Shown in pieces: positions 33,993 through 42,227 of a stretch of 62,286 bases of DNA. The stretch's first letter is position 1, and every line of letters starts with the position of its first letter. The notes beneath the pieces were generated by a model. The model worked only from the letters and a program-made list of their open reading frames with translations. It was not told the origin of the DNA and searched no databases. Source of the stretch: Novosphingobium sp. B 225 (GTDB lineage Bacteria; Pseudomonadota; Alphaproteobacteria; Sphingomonadales; Sphingomonadaceae). The DNA lies in the NCBI RefSeq assembly GCF_002198665.1, contig NZ_MWLM01000065.1, positions 1-62,286 on the forward strand, given 5' to 3'. Position numbers and translations under genes: made by a program.

Positions 33993-35428
33993 CTTGCCCG
34001 TAAAACCGCTTCCCACTGCTCGGTCAGCATGGCGGCATTGCCGGTGCCGAATACGTGGCGGTCCGGACGGATCAGCACGGCCTCGGCTTGCTGGACGTCC
34101 AGCCACTGCTCAAGCGCGGTGCGGAACGGGGCGATCTTCGGCTCGTCCAGTCCGGCGCGGGTCAACAGCCATGCGCCGATGCCGGTGACATCGTCGAGGC
34201 GCTGGCCATCGACGACCGGCTGTGGGAAATAGCTGCCGGCCCCGGCGCTTCCTGCCAGGATCAGCCCGCTGGAGATCGGCGGATAGGCGATGTTGCCATC
34301 AGGCGATTGCCCGGCCGCCCGCGCAGCAAGCATCTTTTGGTTTCGCGCCTCGGCCGCAGCAGGATCAGTGATGCACACTGTCTGCCCCATCATGATCGCC
34401 ATCTGGATCATCGCGCGAAGGTTGGGTTCACGCTCGCTCTGGTAACTGTCGAGCAGGGTATCAGAGGCGTTCTGACCGACAATCAGCGCCAGCTTCCAGG
34501 CCAGATTGGCTGCATCGCGCAGCCCCGAACCCATGCCCTGGCCGGCGAATGGCGGGGTCTGGTGCGCGGCATCGCCTGCCAGCAGCACTCGGCCCTTGCG
34601 CCACTGCGCTGCTATCCGCGCCCGAAACGTATAGACCGCCTTGCGCTCCAGCGTGACAGCGCCCGAGACATCCCACGGTTCGAGCAGCCGTTCGATCGAG
34701 GAGTCACTGGCCACTACTTCGGGATCTTCGCCCGGCAGGATCATAAATTCCCACCGGTGCCTTCCTTCGCCCATCAGCACGCAAGTGGTGGGGCGGGCCG
34801 GATCGCAGATCTGCAGGTTGCAATCGGGCAGCCGCGCATAGTCGTGAACGATCGTGTCGATCACCAGCCAGGGTTCCTCGAACCCCAGATCCTCCATCGC
34901 AATCCCGGCGGCGTGGCGAACGGGGCTGCGCGCGCCGTCTGCACCCACCAGATAGCGCGCGCGAATATTGCGCTCACCATCGGGCGTGGTGATCGTGGCG
35001 GTTATGCCATCGGCCTGCTCGTCCAGCGCAACGAATTCGCAGTGGGTGAGCAGTTGCGCCTGCGGATAGCGCGCCAATTCACTCCGCAGCGCCTGTTCGA
35101 CGCTGGGTTGATGGATCATGTTCCCGCCGGGCCAGCCGCCAGGACCAAGCCGGTCGGTGCCTTCAAAGCGCAGCAGGATTTGGCGATCCGCAGTCAGGAA
35201 GTCATAGCGCCCGGTAGTCCGACTGGTGCGCATGACTGCATCGGCGACACCGCATTCTTGCAGGATTCGCAAGATCTCGTGATCGAGATGCGCGGCGCGC
35301 GGCAACGGATAGATCTCCGCTTCCTTTTCGACCACGATCACGCTGATTCCGCGCTGGGCCAAAAGCAAGCCTAGCGTAACCCCGCTGGGCCCACCGCCGA
35401 CGATCAGGACGTCGCAGTCACAGATCAC
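33989..35428 (-). CDS. FAD-dependent aromatic monooxygenase (MhpA-like)
   Basis: 479-residue class A flavin hydroxylase, which uses NAD(P)H and O2 to hydroxylate a phenolic ring. FAD motifs: VLIVGGGPSG at the N-terminus, the GADGARSPVR DG motif and the GDAAHQTPPFAGQGM GD motif. The GTG start overlaps the preceding stop (GTGA). It is the last gene of a four-gene operon with an extradiol dioxygenase and a FAH-type hydrolase, so it probably makes the catechol that the dioxygenase cleaves. Confidence 0.93.
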   Translation of the reverse strand: MICDCDVLIVGGGPSGVTLGLLLAQRGISVIVVEKEAEIYPLPRAAHLDHEILRILQECGVADAVMRTSRTTGRYDFLTADRQILLRFEGTDRLGPGGWPGGNMIHQPSVEQALRSELARYPQAQLLTHCEFVALDEQADGITATITTPDGERNIRARYLVGADGARSPVRHAAGIAMEDLGFEEPWLVIDTIVHDYARLPDCNLQICDPARPTTCVLMGEGRHRWEFMILPGEDPEVVASDSSIERLLEPWDVSGAVTLERKAVYTFRARIAAQWRKGRVLLAGDAAHQTPPFAGQGMGSGLRDAANLAWKLALIVGQNASDTLLDSYQSEREPNLRAMIQMAIMMGQTVCITDPAAAEARNQKMLAARAAGQSPDGNIAYPPISSGLILAGSAGAGSYFPQPVVDGQRLDDVTGIGAWLLTRAGLDEPKIAPFRTALEQWLDVQQAEAVLIRPDRHVFGTGNAAMLTEQWEAVLRAS

Positions 35429-36516
35429 TGGCCAAACTCCTTTTCATAGCGCGGAATGAACAGCTTTTTCCCCTTGATCGCGCCAGTCAGCCAGTCACCT
35501 ACGACCATTCCGCGCGCGCCGAGCGGCAACACACTGGCGCCGCTGCCGGGTCCGAGCGGGATCAGGATCGGCGGGACTTTCCAGGGCTTGTAAGCCGGCA
35601 AGGCTTCCAGCGCCTTGCCGCTGGCCAGCTTGCGCAGGGTTCCCGCCAGCCAGGGCGCATGGCGCGATGCGGAAACCACCGTCATGCCTTCGCCGGTTGC
35701 GGCCAGATCGCCGATCGCGAAGATGTTCGCCAGACTGGACGGCCGGAGCCAAGGGTCAACCTGCAACTGCCCATTCGGCTGCCGCTGTGCGTTTGGCAAG
35801 GCGTGGGCCGGGCTATCCGTGACACGCGCGCCGATTGCGGGGAAGATCAGCCCGGCAAGGCGAGTGCCGTTGGCCAGGGTGATTTCGCCCTGATAAGGCC
35901 GGTCGGTCCGGGTCAGGCCGTTGGCAGTCTGACCAAGGTGCAGTTCCACTCCCAGCCCGGCAAGTCGGCTGGCCAGAGCCGCGTGGAGTTCTGCCCGGTA
36001 CATCGGGAACAGCTGCGCCGGTGCCGATACGAGCGTCACCGGCTTGTCCCGGTAAATCGCCTTGATCTCTCCCGCAAGCTCGACCCCGACCGCGCCTGCG
36101 CCGACGATCACGATGCGTGCTGCCGCGGCCACTTGCGCCGCACATTCATGCAGCGCGGCTACGAATTCGGCAGTGCTATCGCCTTGCGGTTTGAACGGCG
36201 CGGCATAGCTCGATCCGGTTGCCACCACGATCGCGTCGGCGTCTACCCTCGTTCCGTCGGTCAGGACCGCGCCGCCGGCATCGACGGAGGCGACCCGTGC
36301 ACGGACTACTCGCCCGCGCTTGAGCAGCCGGTCATAGGGAAAAACAAGCTGTTCGATCAGGCCCGGTTCGGCCACCGATCGCGGTGCACCAACATTGTGG
36401 ACGAATGCCTCGCGCGCTTCGATGAGAGATACGTCGAGATGTGGATCGAGCAGCTTGGCCAGTTCGAACCCCGCATAACCGCCACCAATAATCGCGACCC
36501 TGAATCCGCCCGGCAA
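35425..36516 (-). CDS. FAD/NAD(P) oxidoreductase, type II NADH dehydrogenase / FSP1-like
   Basis: 363 residues with two dinucleotide folds: FRVAIIGGGYAGFELA for FAD and IVIVGAGAVGVELAGEI for NAD(P)H, plus the late FAIGDLAA. It resembles AIFM2/FSP1 and Ndh-2-type quinone reductases. The start appears to be TTG, since TGA of the upstream gene is in frame 6 nt before and no ATG or GTG fits. In this operon it may recycle reducing power or act on a quinone intermediate; a ferredoxin reductase role is less likely because no ring-hydroxylating oxygenase is present. Confidence 0.88.
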   Translation of the reverse strand: MPGGFRVAIIGGGYAGFELAKLLDPHLDVSLIEAREAFVHNVGAPRSVAEPGLIEQLVFPYDRLLKRGRVVRARVASVDAGGAVLTDGTRVDADAIVVATGSSYAAPFKPQGDSTAEFVAALHECAAQVAAAARIVIVGAGAVGVELAGEIKAIYRDKPVTLVSAPAQLFPMYRAELHAALASRLAGLGVELHLGQTANGLTRTDRPYQGEITLANGTRLAGLIFPAIGARVTDSPAHALPNAQRQPNGQLQVDPWLRPSSLANIFAIGDLAATGEGMTVVSASRHAPWLAGTLRKLASGKALEALPAYKPWKVPPILIPLGPGSGASVLPLGARGMVVGDWLTGAIKGKKLFIPRYEKEFGQ

Positions 36517-36519
36517 GTG

Positions 36520-37359
36520 TCAGCCCTCCGCCCGCATCGTGGCTTCGATATGGCCCAAGCCATCGATCTCGCAGCGAACGACGTCGCCGGGCTGCAGGAA
36601 TTGGCGCGGGTCCATCGCCGCGCCGACCCCGCCGGGGGTGCCGGTGAACAGGCAATCGCCGGGTTCCAGCGTCATCCCGGTGGAAAGATGTTCGATCTGC
36701 TGCCAGATATTGAACACGAGGTTGGCGGTGTTCGAATCCTGCCGCTTTTCGCCATTCACGTAGCAGCGGATGCTGTGGCCGTGGGGATCGCCCAATTCGT
36801 CGGCCGTGACGATCCACGGACCCATCGGCGCGTGAGTATCAAAGCTCTTGCCCAGTGACCACTGCGGGCTGGCGTGTTGCCACATCCGTTCGGTCATGTC
36901 GTTGCCAACGCAATAACCGAACACGGCTGCCTGCGCGTCGGCTTCGGCAATGTGTTTGCCCCCCGCGCCAATGACGGCGACCAGCTCTACTTCATAGTCG
37001 TTGGCCATGGTGCCACGCGCGATCTCGATGGGATCGAAGGGTGCGTTGACGCTGGTCTGGGCTTTGGTGAACCAGACCTGCCGTTCGGGCGTACCCATCT
37101 TCGATTCCTCGATATGGTCGGCATAGTTGAGTCCGATCGCAAAAATCTTGCCTGGACGCTGCACCGGGGCCTCCAGTTTGACCGAAGCAATCGGCACCCC
37201 GCCGCCCGCCGCCGCCTTTGCCTCGAGTCCGGCCTTCAGGTTATCCCAGTCGCGGATCAGGTCGATCATGGTGCCCGGCACGCCGCTATCGATCACGCTA
37301 TCGCCAACGACAATGCCGGTGCGGGTCTGGTCCTGGGCGGTGTAGGTGCAAAGTTTCAT
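36520..37359 (-). CDS. fumarylacetoacetate hydrolase (FAH) family protein
   Basis: 279 residues. GKIFAIGLNYADHIEE and the metal-binding NDYEVELVAVIG (ExE) are family hallmarks, followed by TGTPGGVG. FAH-type enzymes hydrolyse C-C bonds or hydrate/decarboxylate ring-cleavage products. The position between dioxygenase and monooxygenase supports processing of a meta-cleavage product. Overlaps the dioxygenase gene by 4 nt (ATGA). Confidence 0.94.
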   Translation of the reverse strand: MKLCTYTAQDQTRTGIVVGDSVIDSGVPGTMIDLIRDWDNLKAGLEAKAAAGGGVPIASVKLEAPVQRPGKIFAIGLNYADHIEESKMGTPERQVWFTKAQTSVNAPFDPIEIARGTMANDYEVELVAVIGAGGKHIAEADAQAAVFGYCVGNDMTERMWQHASPQWSLGKSFDTHAPMGPWIVTADELGDPHGHSIRCYVNGEKRQDSNTANLVFNIWQQIEHLSTGMTLEPGDCLFTGTPGGVGAAMDPRQFLQPGDVVRCEIDGLGHIEATMRAEG

Positions 37360-38375
37360 GTGACAGACTCCTTGGGATTACGTTTGAACAGGCGCCTGAT
37401 GCGCAGGTTGAGGGCGAGGAAGAACGAGACGATGCCTTGCGGCGGCGGGTATTTGCCCGCGAACATCGGGTTGGGGCTGCCCCATTGCACAGCGAGCAGG
37501 GCTGACAAGGGCATTTTTTGCGGCGGATCCTTGGCGGTGAACAAGTCACCGTCAGTCCAGTGTTCCAGTTCGTTGCCGAACGGGTCTTTCCAGTAATCGA
37601 ACACCTGGCTGCCCATGATGTGGCGGCCGACACCCCAGGCCTGGGTACGCTTTTGCGCCTTGAGATGCTGGTGGCCGAGCATCAGGTCATCAAGGTTCGA
37701 CACTTCGAAGGCGGCGTGCAGGATGCCGAGCTTGCCCGGTAGCTGGGCAAGGAACAGAGTGTGGTGATCGGCGGGTTTGTCGCCCCGGTTGCACCGCATG
37801 AAGGCACCCAGCGGGACGTCCTTGGCCGCCTCAACCTCGTCCGAGGTGAGGAACCCGAAGCGCGCCTTGTACCATTCCTCCGAGCGGCGAAAGTCGCTGA
37901 CCTTGAGCACCGCATGGCCAATCCGGCGGATGTGCGAAGGCGTGGGGTCGAGGCGGACCGTGGCGCGCTGGCGCGGTTTGGCGGCTGCGGTGTTGCGCGG
38001 AAGATCGTCGGGCACGGGGCCTGGGGCTTCCCTGGCCTGGCCCGCGACCACTTCCACACGGTAGCCATCGGGGTCGGTCAGGCGCACCACTTTGCCGCCG
38101 CCCGGTTCATTCAGATCTTCTACCGCGACGCCTTGGTGCGCGGCGAGCAACGCAAGGTCGTCAACGGATTCAGCGCGCAAACCCAGTGCGAGGAACACTG
38201 CCGGACCGGGTTCGGTCACATGCAGAAAAGGGCGGCCATCGCTGCCCCTGGCAAACAGCTTGCCTTCCGCTTCGAACGTGGTGAATCCGAAATCCTTAAG
38301 AAAGGCGCGCATCGCGGCCAAATCGGGCGCGCTGTAGCGGACATGCGCGATGTCTTCGACATTGATCACGGCCAC
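37356..38375 (-). CDS. two-domain extradiol ring-cleavage dioxygenase (VOC family)
   Basis: 339 residues. Domain 1 (about 1-115) lacks metal ligands. Domain 2 (from about 145) carries the Fe site: His in RRIGHAVLKV, His in GILHAAFEV and Glu in GNELEHW, as in 2,3-dihydroxybiphenyl dioxygenases. It opens a catechol ring next to the diol. I chose the GTG at 38375 behind GGGGAGAG; a start at 38405 would lie inside the operator. First gene of the four-gene operon and divergent from tetR. Confidence 0.9.
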   Translation of the reverse strand: MAVINVEDIAHVRYSAPDLAAMRAFLKDFGFTTFEAEGKLFARGSDGRPFLHVTEPGPAVFLALGLRAESVDDLALLAAHQGVAVEDLNEPGGGKVVRLTDPDGYRVEVVAGQAREAPGPVPDDLPRNTAAAKPRQRATVRLDPTPSHIRRIGHAVLKVSDFRRSEEWYKARFGFLTSDEVEAAKDVPLGAFMRCNRGDKPADHHTLFLAQLPGKLGILHAAFEVSNLDDLMLGHQHLKAQKRTQAWGVGRHIMGSQVFDYWKDPFGNELEHWTDGDLFTAKDPPQKMPLSALLAVQWGSPNPMFAGKYPPPQGIVSFFLALNLRIRRLFKRNPKESVT

Positions 38376-38402
38376 GGCCACTCTCCCCAATGCGCCGATT
38401 CG

Positions 38403-38450
38403 CACTTGACTATTTGGTCAAATTAACTCAGTTGACCAAATAGTCAAGTG
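38403..38450. promoter_or_regulatory. long perfect inverted repeat, tetR/dioxygenase operator
   Basis: Arms CACTTGACTATTTGGTCAA (38403-38421) and its exact reverse complement (38432-38450), 19 bp each, with a 10-bp AT-rich spacer. Each arm contains its own dyad, TTGAC-N6-GTCAA, so the element may hold two adjacent operators. It lies between the divergent dioxygenase operon and the TetR gene, 27 and 15 bp from their chosen starts, fitting autoregulation and repression of the operon. Confidence 0.88.
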
Positions 38451-38465
38451 TACTATGATGGGGCT

Positions 38466-39122
38466 ATGGCGAGCCAGCCGACCACCGAAAATCCCCGCGC
38501 TGCGCGCACCCGCGCCGCCTTGCTCGATGCCGGGTTCGCGCTGCTGGCCGAACGTCCGATCGATGCGATCGCGATTGATGATATTGTGGTCCGTGCGGGT
38601 GTGGCCAAAGGTAGCTTCTTCAACCACTTTTCCGACAAGCAGGGCTTTGCGGCTGCCATTGCGCAGCAAGTCCGTGCCGCACTGGAGCAGCGGATCGGTG
38701 CGGGCAATGCCGGGGTAGTCGATCCCGCGATGCGCCTTGCCAGCGGGATGCGGGTGGGGATCGAATTCGCGCTTGAAGACCGGGTGCGGGCGACCATCAT
38801 GTTGCGGGGCATGCAGGAAAGCAGTCGGAGCGATCACGAACTGAACCGCGGGATCCGGGCCGATATCGACCGGCTGGTTTGCGCGGGACTGGCCCGGAAT
38901 GAAGCCGCGGGTAGTGGAGTGCGTTACTGGCTGGGGCTGTGCCATATGGCCATGCTCAACGTGCTCGAACGCGGGCATGACCGCTCCGAGGCCGCGCGGC
39001 GGCTGCGTGACATGCTGGTGCTGGGGCTCTGCGGTTTGGGCGTGGGCGAAGGCAAGGCGCGCGAAGTCGCCGAGGCCAGTGCTAGCTTGTTGTGTCCGGC
39101 ACCGGGTCAGGCGCAAGCCTGA
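38466..39122 (+). CDS. TetR/AcrR-family transcriptional regulator
   Basis: 218 residues. The N-terminal HTH (DAIAIDDIVVRAGVAKGSFF, then NHFSDK) is typical TetR; the C-terminal ligand domain is helical and unassigned. The ATG at 38466 is preferred to a GTG at 38448, which lies in the operator. Predicted to bind the 48-bp inverted repeat and to be released by an aromatic or CoA-linked pathway intermediate. Its 3' end overlaps the convergent MFS gene by 41 bp. Confidence 0.94.
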   Translation: MASQPTTENPRAARTRAALLDAGFALLAERPIDAIAIDDIVVRAGVAKGSFFNHFSDKQGFAAAIAQQVRAALEQRIGAGNAGVVDPAMRLASGMRVGIEFALEDRVRATIMLRGMQESSRSDHELNRGIRADIDRLVCAGLARNEAAGSGVRYWLGLCHMAMLNVLERGHDRSEAARRLRDMLVLGLCGLGVGEGKAREVAEASASLLCPAPGQAQA

Positions 39123-40317
39123 GCGGCCAGAACAGCAAGGAACCGAGCAACAGCGTAACCAGCGCCAAAGCCTGCGCCGGGGCATAGCTCCCCAACCGGT
39201 CAAAGCTCGCTGAAAAAACCAGAATCCCGCCGACATTGCCGATCCACCCCAGCGCATGGAGTGAGCCAAAGATGGTGCCGTAGTTCTGGAAGCCGAAGCG
39301 CCGCGAAGTGAGGTAGGCGAAGATGTCGATGTCCGCGCCTTGCAACAGCCCGATCAGCCCGGCGGCAAAGACCGCCAGCCAGGCCATCGAACCGCCAGCC
39401 AAGAGCACTACATAACCGGTGGCAGGGACCATGATCAGCAGCGCGGCCACCCGGCGTGGCTCGAACCGGTCAAGAAACCAGCCGCCAACCAGCTTGCCGA
39501 TGAACTGCCCGGCTGCAAAGGCTGAGACGGCAAGTGCGGCGACGGCAGCGCTTAGCCCGCGCTCCTGGATCATCGGTGACATCTGACTGATCGCCCCACT
39601 GGTGGCGATGCCGATCAGCATGTTGGCCCCGGCCAATAGCCAGAAATCGCGCGTTTTCAGGAAGGACAGATCAACCCCGGCCAGCGCCACATGGCGATCG
39701 ATCCGCGCGGTCGCGGCGGTTCGTGGCATGATCAACAGAGTAAGCGGCAGGCCAATGCCAAGCCCGAAGCCGGCCAGGGTCAGAAAGCCTGCTCGCCAGC
39801 CATAGTCCTCGATGATGAAATGCAGCAGCGGCGGAAAAATGATTGCGGTGATCGAGACCCCGATCCCGACCAGACCAAGCGCCAGGCCGCGGTGCTTGCT
39901 GAAGTGTGCGGTGATGGGCCGGGTCAGGGTGATCGAGGAATTGCCGGAACCGAAAAAGGCCGCGGCGGCAACGCTGATGCCAAGCAGTGTGGCATTGTTG
40001 ATCACCGTGCCCTGCGCAATCGCGGTCAGGCCCAGGATCAGCGCGGTAGTGACATAGACGGTCCGGAAACCAAGCGTATCGGTCAGTCGCCCGATCAGCG
40101 GCGCCCCCAGCGCGGCGGTGACTACCAGGGACTGGATGATCCCGGTCTCGGACCGGGTCATGCCCAGTTCGGCCGACATCGGGATCAGGAACATCGAAAA
40201 GACATAGAACATCAGCGAGACGCCGGTGCCATTGGCGATGGCGGCGGCCAGCGCGATCCGCCAGCCGACCGTCCATTCGCTGTCCTGCGGCGCAGCTGGC
40301 CGGGTTGTGTCAGTCAT
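39082..40317 (-). CDS. MFS transporter (monocarboxylate/OFA-like)
   Basis: 411 residues, 12 spans. Features: FYVFSMFLIPMSAELGMTRSETG, motif A-like GRLTDTLGFRTVYV, and HFSKHRGLALGL, seen in monocarboxylate and oxalate/formate antiporter-type carriers. Third gene of a minus-strand run with the epoxide-hydrolase-like and saccharopine-dehydrogenase-like genes, with only 4 nt spacing. Uptake of an organic acid substrate is inferred. Confidence 0.9.
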   Translation of the reverse strand: MTDTTRPAAPQDSEWTVGWRIALAAAIANGTGVSLMFYVFSMFLIPMSAELGMTRSETGIIQSLVVTAALGAPLIGRLTDTLGFRTVYVTTALILGLTAIAQGTVINNATLLGISVAAAAFFGSGNSSITLTRPITAHFSKHRGLALGLVGIGVSITAIIFPPLLHFIIEDYGWRAGFLTLAGFGLGIGLPLTLLIMPRTAATARIDRHVALAGVDLSFLKTRDFWLLAGANMLIGIATSGAISQMSPMIQERGLSAAVAALAVSAFAAGQFIGKLVGGWFLDRFEPRRVAALLIMVPATGYVVLLAGGSMAWLAVFAAGLIGLLQGADIDIFAYLTSRRFGFQNYGTIFGSLHALGWIGNVGGILVFSASFDRLGSYAPAQALALVTLLLGSLLFWPLRLAPDPVPDTTS

Positions 40318-40321
40318 CGAT

Positions 40322-40693
40322 CTAACCGGCCAGGGCTGCGGTATAGGTCGCCATGTCGAAATAGTCGCGCCATACCGCGATCTTGCCGCCGCGCAGCTCG
40401 AACACGCCGCAGCAGGGCAGGACCACTTCCTTGCCGCCCGCCATGGTGCGGTCGGTCCGTTCGGCGATAACCACGTCGCCAGCAGCCACGATATGCCGCA
40501 CTTCCCATTCCGTGCCCGACCAGCCCCCGGCAAATCCGGCGATGAACTGGTGCAGCGCGGCGTGGCCCTGGACCGGGGCGATCGGCATGTTGTGGTAGAT
40601 CCCGTCTTCGGTGAAGAAGCTCACCAGTTCATCGACATCCAGCCGCGACCAGGCGGCGATGAAGTCCTGCACCACGGCAAGATTGTCGCTCAT
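40322..40693 (-). CDS. limonene-1,2-epoxide hydrolase / NTF2-like protein
   Basis: 123 residues with an NTF2-like cone fold. FFTEDGIYHNMPIAPVQG, IAERTDR and IAVWRDYFDM match limonene epoxide hydrolase, whose catalytic Arg and Asp lie in those strands. It would open an epoxide to a diol, but many homologues are isomerases or polyketide cyclases. Start at the ATG 4 nt after the upstream stop. Confidence 0.85.
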   Translation of the reverse strand: MSDNLAVVQDFIAAWSRLDVDELVSFFTEDGIYHNMPIAPVQGHAALHQFIAGFAGGWSGTEWEVRHIVAAGDVVIAERTDRTMAGGKEVVLPCCGVFELRGGKIAVWRDYFDMATYTAALAG

Positions 40694-40697
40694 CGCG

Positions 40698-41873
40698 TCA
40701 ATCCTCGACCGCGAAGCTGATTTCGGCGTGATCGCGCAGCCGCTCGACCAGCGCTTCGCCCAGCAGCGCGCCGGGGGTAGCGATCGCTCCCGCTGCCGGG
40801 CAGCTGAGCAGCGCGATGCCGGTTTCAGCCAGCATCCGGCTGGTCGAGCCATAGCCCGGATCGTAGCGGCCCTTGACCCCATAGTTCAGCTTGCGCCCGT
40901 CAGCCAGCTGGCCGGTGAACAGCACGTCATAGTGGCCGTTGTCGCGCTCTTCCTTGGTCGGGCCTTCGCCGGGCTTGGGATCGTTGGGAGTGCCGATCAT
41001 CGGAGTGGTGGCCATGTATTTGGCCACGCCTTCACCCTGTTCGCCCGGCCCGGTCAGCACCATTTCGTCATAGACGAAGTCGGTGCCATAGGGGTGGCCC
41101 AGCAGCAGGTTGGTGCGGTGGACGTTCTTGGTGTTGATCACTGCCATCACAAACGGCGCGCACCACGATCCCAGCGTTTCATCATATTCAGGCTGATCGG
41201 CGCGGGGCTGGGCTGGGCCTTCGAAACCGGGGGTCAGGCCGAACGGGCTGACCATGTATTTGACCAAGGTCGGATCCTTGCCCAGCGCCTCCATCGTTGC
41301 GCGCAGGCTATAGGCGGTGCCGCCCGAAAACTTGCCCTGCATCGCCCGCACCCGGCACTTGATGCGCGGCAACGGGGCCCCGAACCGGGCCATGGCTTCC
41401 TGCTGCAGCATCAGCACGCCCAGATCGAACGGGATCGAATCGAACCCGCTGGAAAAGGCGATCCGCGCGCCGCTGGCCTGGGCCTGGGCGTGATACTTGT
41501 CGGCCATCTGCCGCATCCACACCGGTTCACCGCACAGGTCGGCATAGTCGGTTCCCGCCGCCACGCAGGCCGCCAGCAACGGTTCGCCATAGAGCTGATA
41601 GGGCCCCACCGTGGTCACTACCACGCGGGTGCTTTCAGCCAGTGCTTTCATGCTGGCAGGATCGTCCGAATTGGCCACCACCAGCGGCGTGTCGGCGGGT
41701 GCGCCGATTTCATCGCGCACTTCAGCCAGTTTATCCGCGCTGCGCCCGGCCATGGCCCATTTCGGGCCTTTGCCCTGATAGTGATGCGCCAGATATTCAG
41801 CCACCAGCCGCCCGGTATAGCCGGTGGCACCATAGACGATCAGATCGAACGGACGGTCTGCCTTGGCAGTCAT
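40698..41873 (-). CDS. saccharopine dehydrogenase-like NADP-binding protein (trans enoyl reductase type)
   Basis: 391 residues. Rossmann start DLIVYGATGYTGRLVAEYLA, then VVTTVGPYQLYGEPLLAAC and HYDVLFTGQL. This subgroup includes mycobacterial trans-acting enoyl reductases and eukaryotic SCCPDH and is not the lysine enzyme. A reductase of a lipid or terpenoid intermediate is likely. First gene of the three-gene unit; a dyad motif shared with 28195-28214 is 87 bp upstream. Confidence 0.88.
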   Translation of the reverse strand: MTAKADRPFDLIVYGATGYTGRLVAEYLAHHYQGKGPKWAMAGRSADKLAEVRDEIGAPADTPLVVANSDDPASMKALAESTRVVVTTVGPYQLYGEPLLAACVAAGTDYADLCGEPVWMRQMADKYHAQAQASGARIAFSSGFDSIPFDLGVLMLQQEAMARFGAPLPRIKCRVRAMQGKFSGGTAYSLRATMEALGKDPTLVKYMVSPFGLTPGFEGPAQPRADQPEYDETLGSWCAPFVMAVINTKNVHRTNLLLGHPYGTDFVYDEMVLTGPGEQGEGVAKYMATTPMIGTPNDPKPGEGPTKEERDNGHYDVLFTGQLADGRKLNYGVKGRYDPGYGSTSRMLAETGIALLSCPAAGAIATPGALLGEALVERLRDHAEISFAVED

Positions 41874-41959
41874 GCAAGCTCTCCATTGCCCCCGAATCTG
41901 CGCGGGGCTTATGACCCCAGAACTGCACAGATCGGTGGCAATGTCGAACTGATTTCGCC

Positions 41960-41979
41960 TGACGTTACGGCATCCGTAA
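41960..41979. promoter_or_regulatory. dyad TTACGG-CAT-CCGTAA within shared TGACGYTACGGCA motif
   Basis: TGACGTTACGGCA (41960-41972) differs by one base from the motif at 28195-28207. A perfect 6-bp dyad lies at 41965-41979. Located 87 bp upstream of the saccharopine-dehydrogenase-like gene. Confidence 0.45.
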
Positions 41980-42008
41980 GAGGATGACGGGGAAGAAAAA
42001 AAGAAAGG

Positions 42009-42185
42009 GGGTTCACGCAGAGGCGCAGAGGAAGAAAGGGAGACGCGGAGGACTCGCGCTGAGCCGCAGGCTCACCAAATCAATCGAAGGCTGCGCCAAC
42101 CGCACGGTCTGATGAACAGCGCGGCTTCGCCGCAAGCGCCACCCCTCTGCGCCTCTTTGCTTCCTCTGTGCCTCTGCGTGAACCC
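42009..42185. repeat. long imperfect inverted repeat (GTTCACGCAGAGGCGCAGAG type)
   Basis: The left arm at 42009-42034 and the right arm at 42160-42185 are reverse complements over 26 bp except one base. The core GGTTCACGCAGAGGCGCAGA is a dispersed repeat type seen between genes in sphingomonads and other bacteria. The 125-bp interior contains further small palindromes. It fills half of the 354-bp gap 41874-42227, which shows no supported gene. Confidence 0.8.
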
Positions 42186-42227
42186 ATTCAACATCTGCCC
42201 CAAACGCACAGGCTCGATCGGCAAACG

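Noticed and set aside
35425..36516. Ferredoxin reductase of a ring-hydroxylating dioxygenase
   Set aside because: No Rieske oxygenase or ferredoxin gene lies in the window, and the sequence is closer to Ndh-2/FSP1.
40698..41873. Lysine-pathway saccharopine dehydrogenase
   Set aside because: The subgroup and neighbours (epoxide-hydrolase-like, MFS) fit a trans-enoyl-reductase-like role instead.
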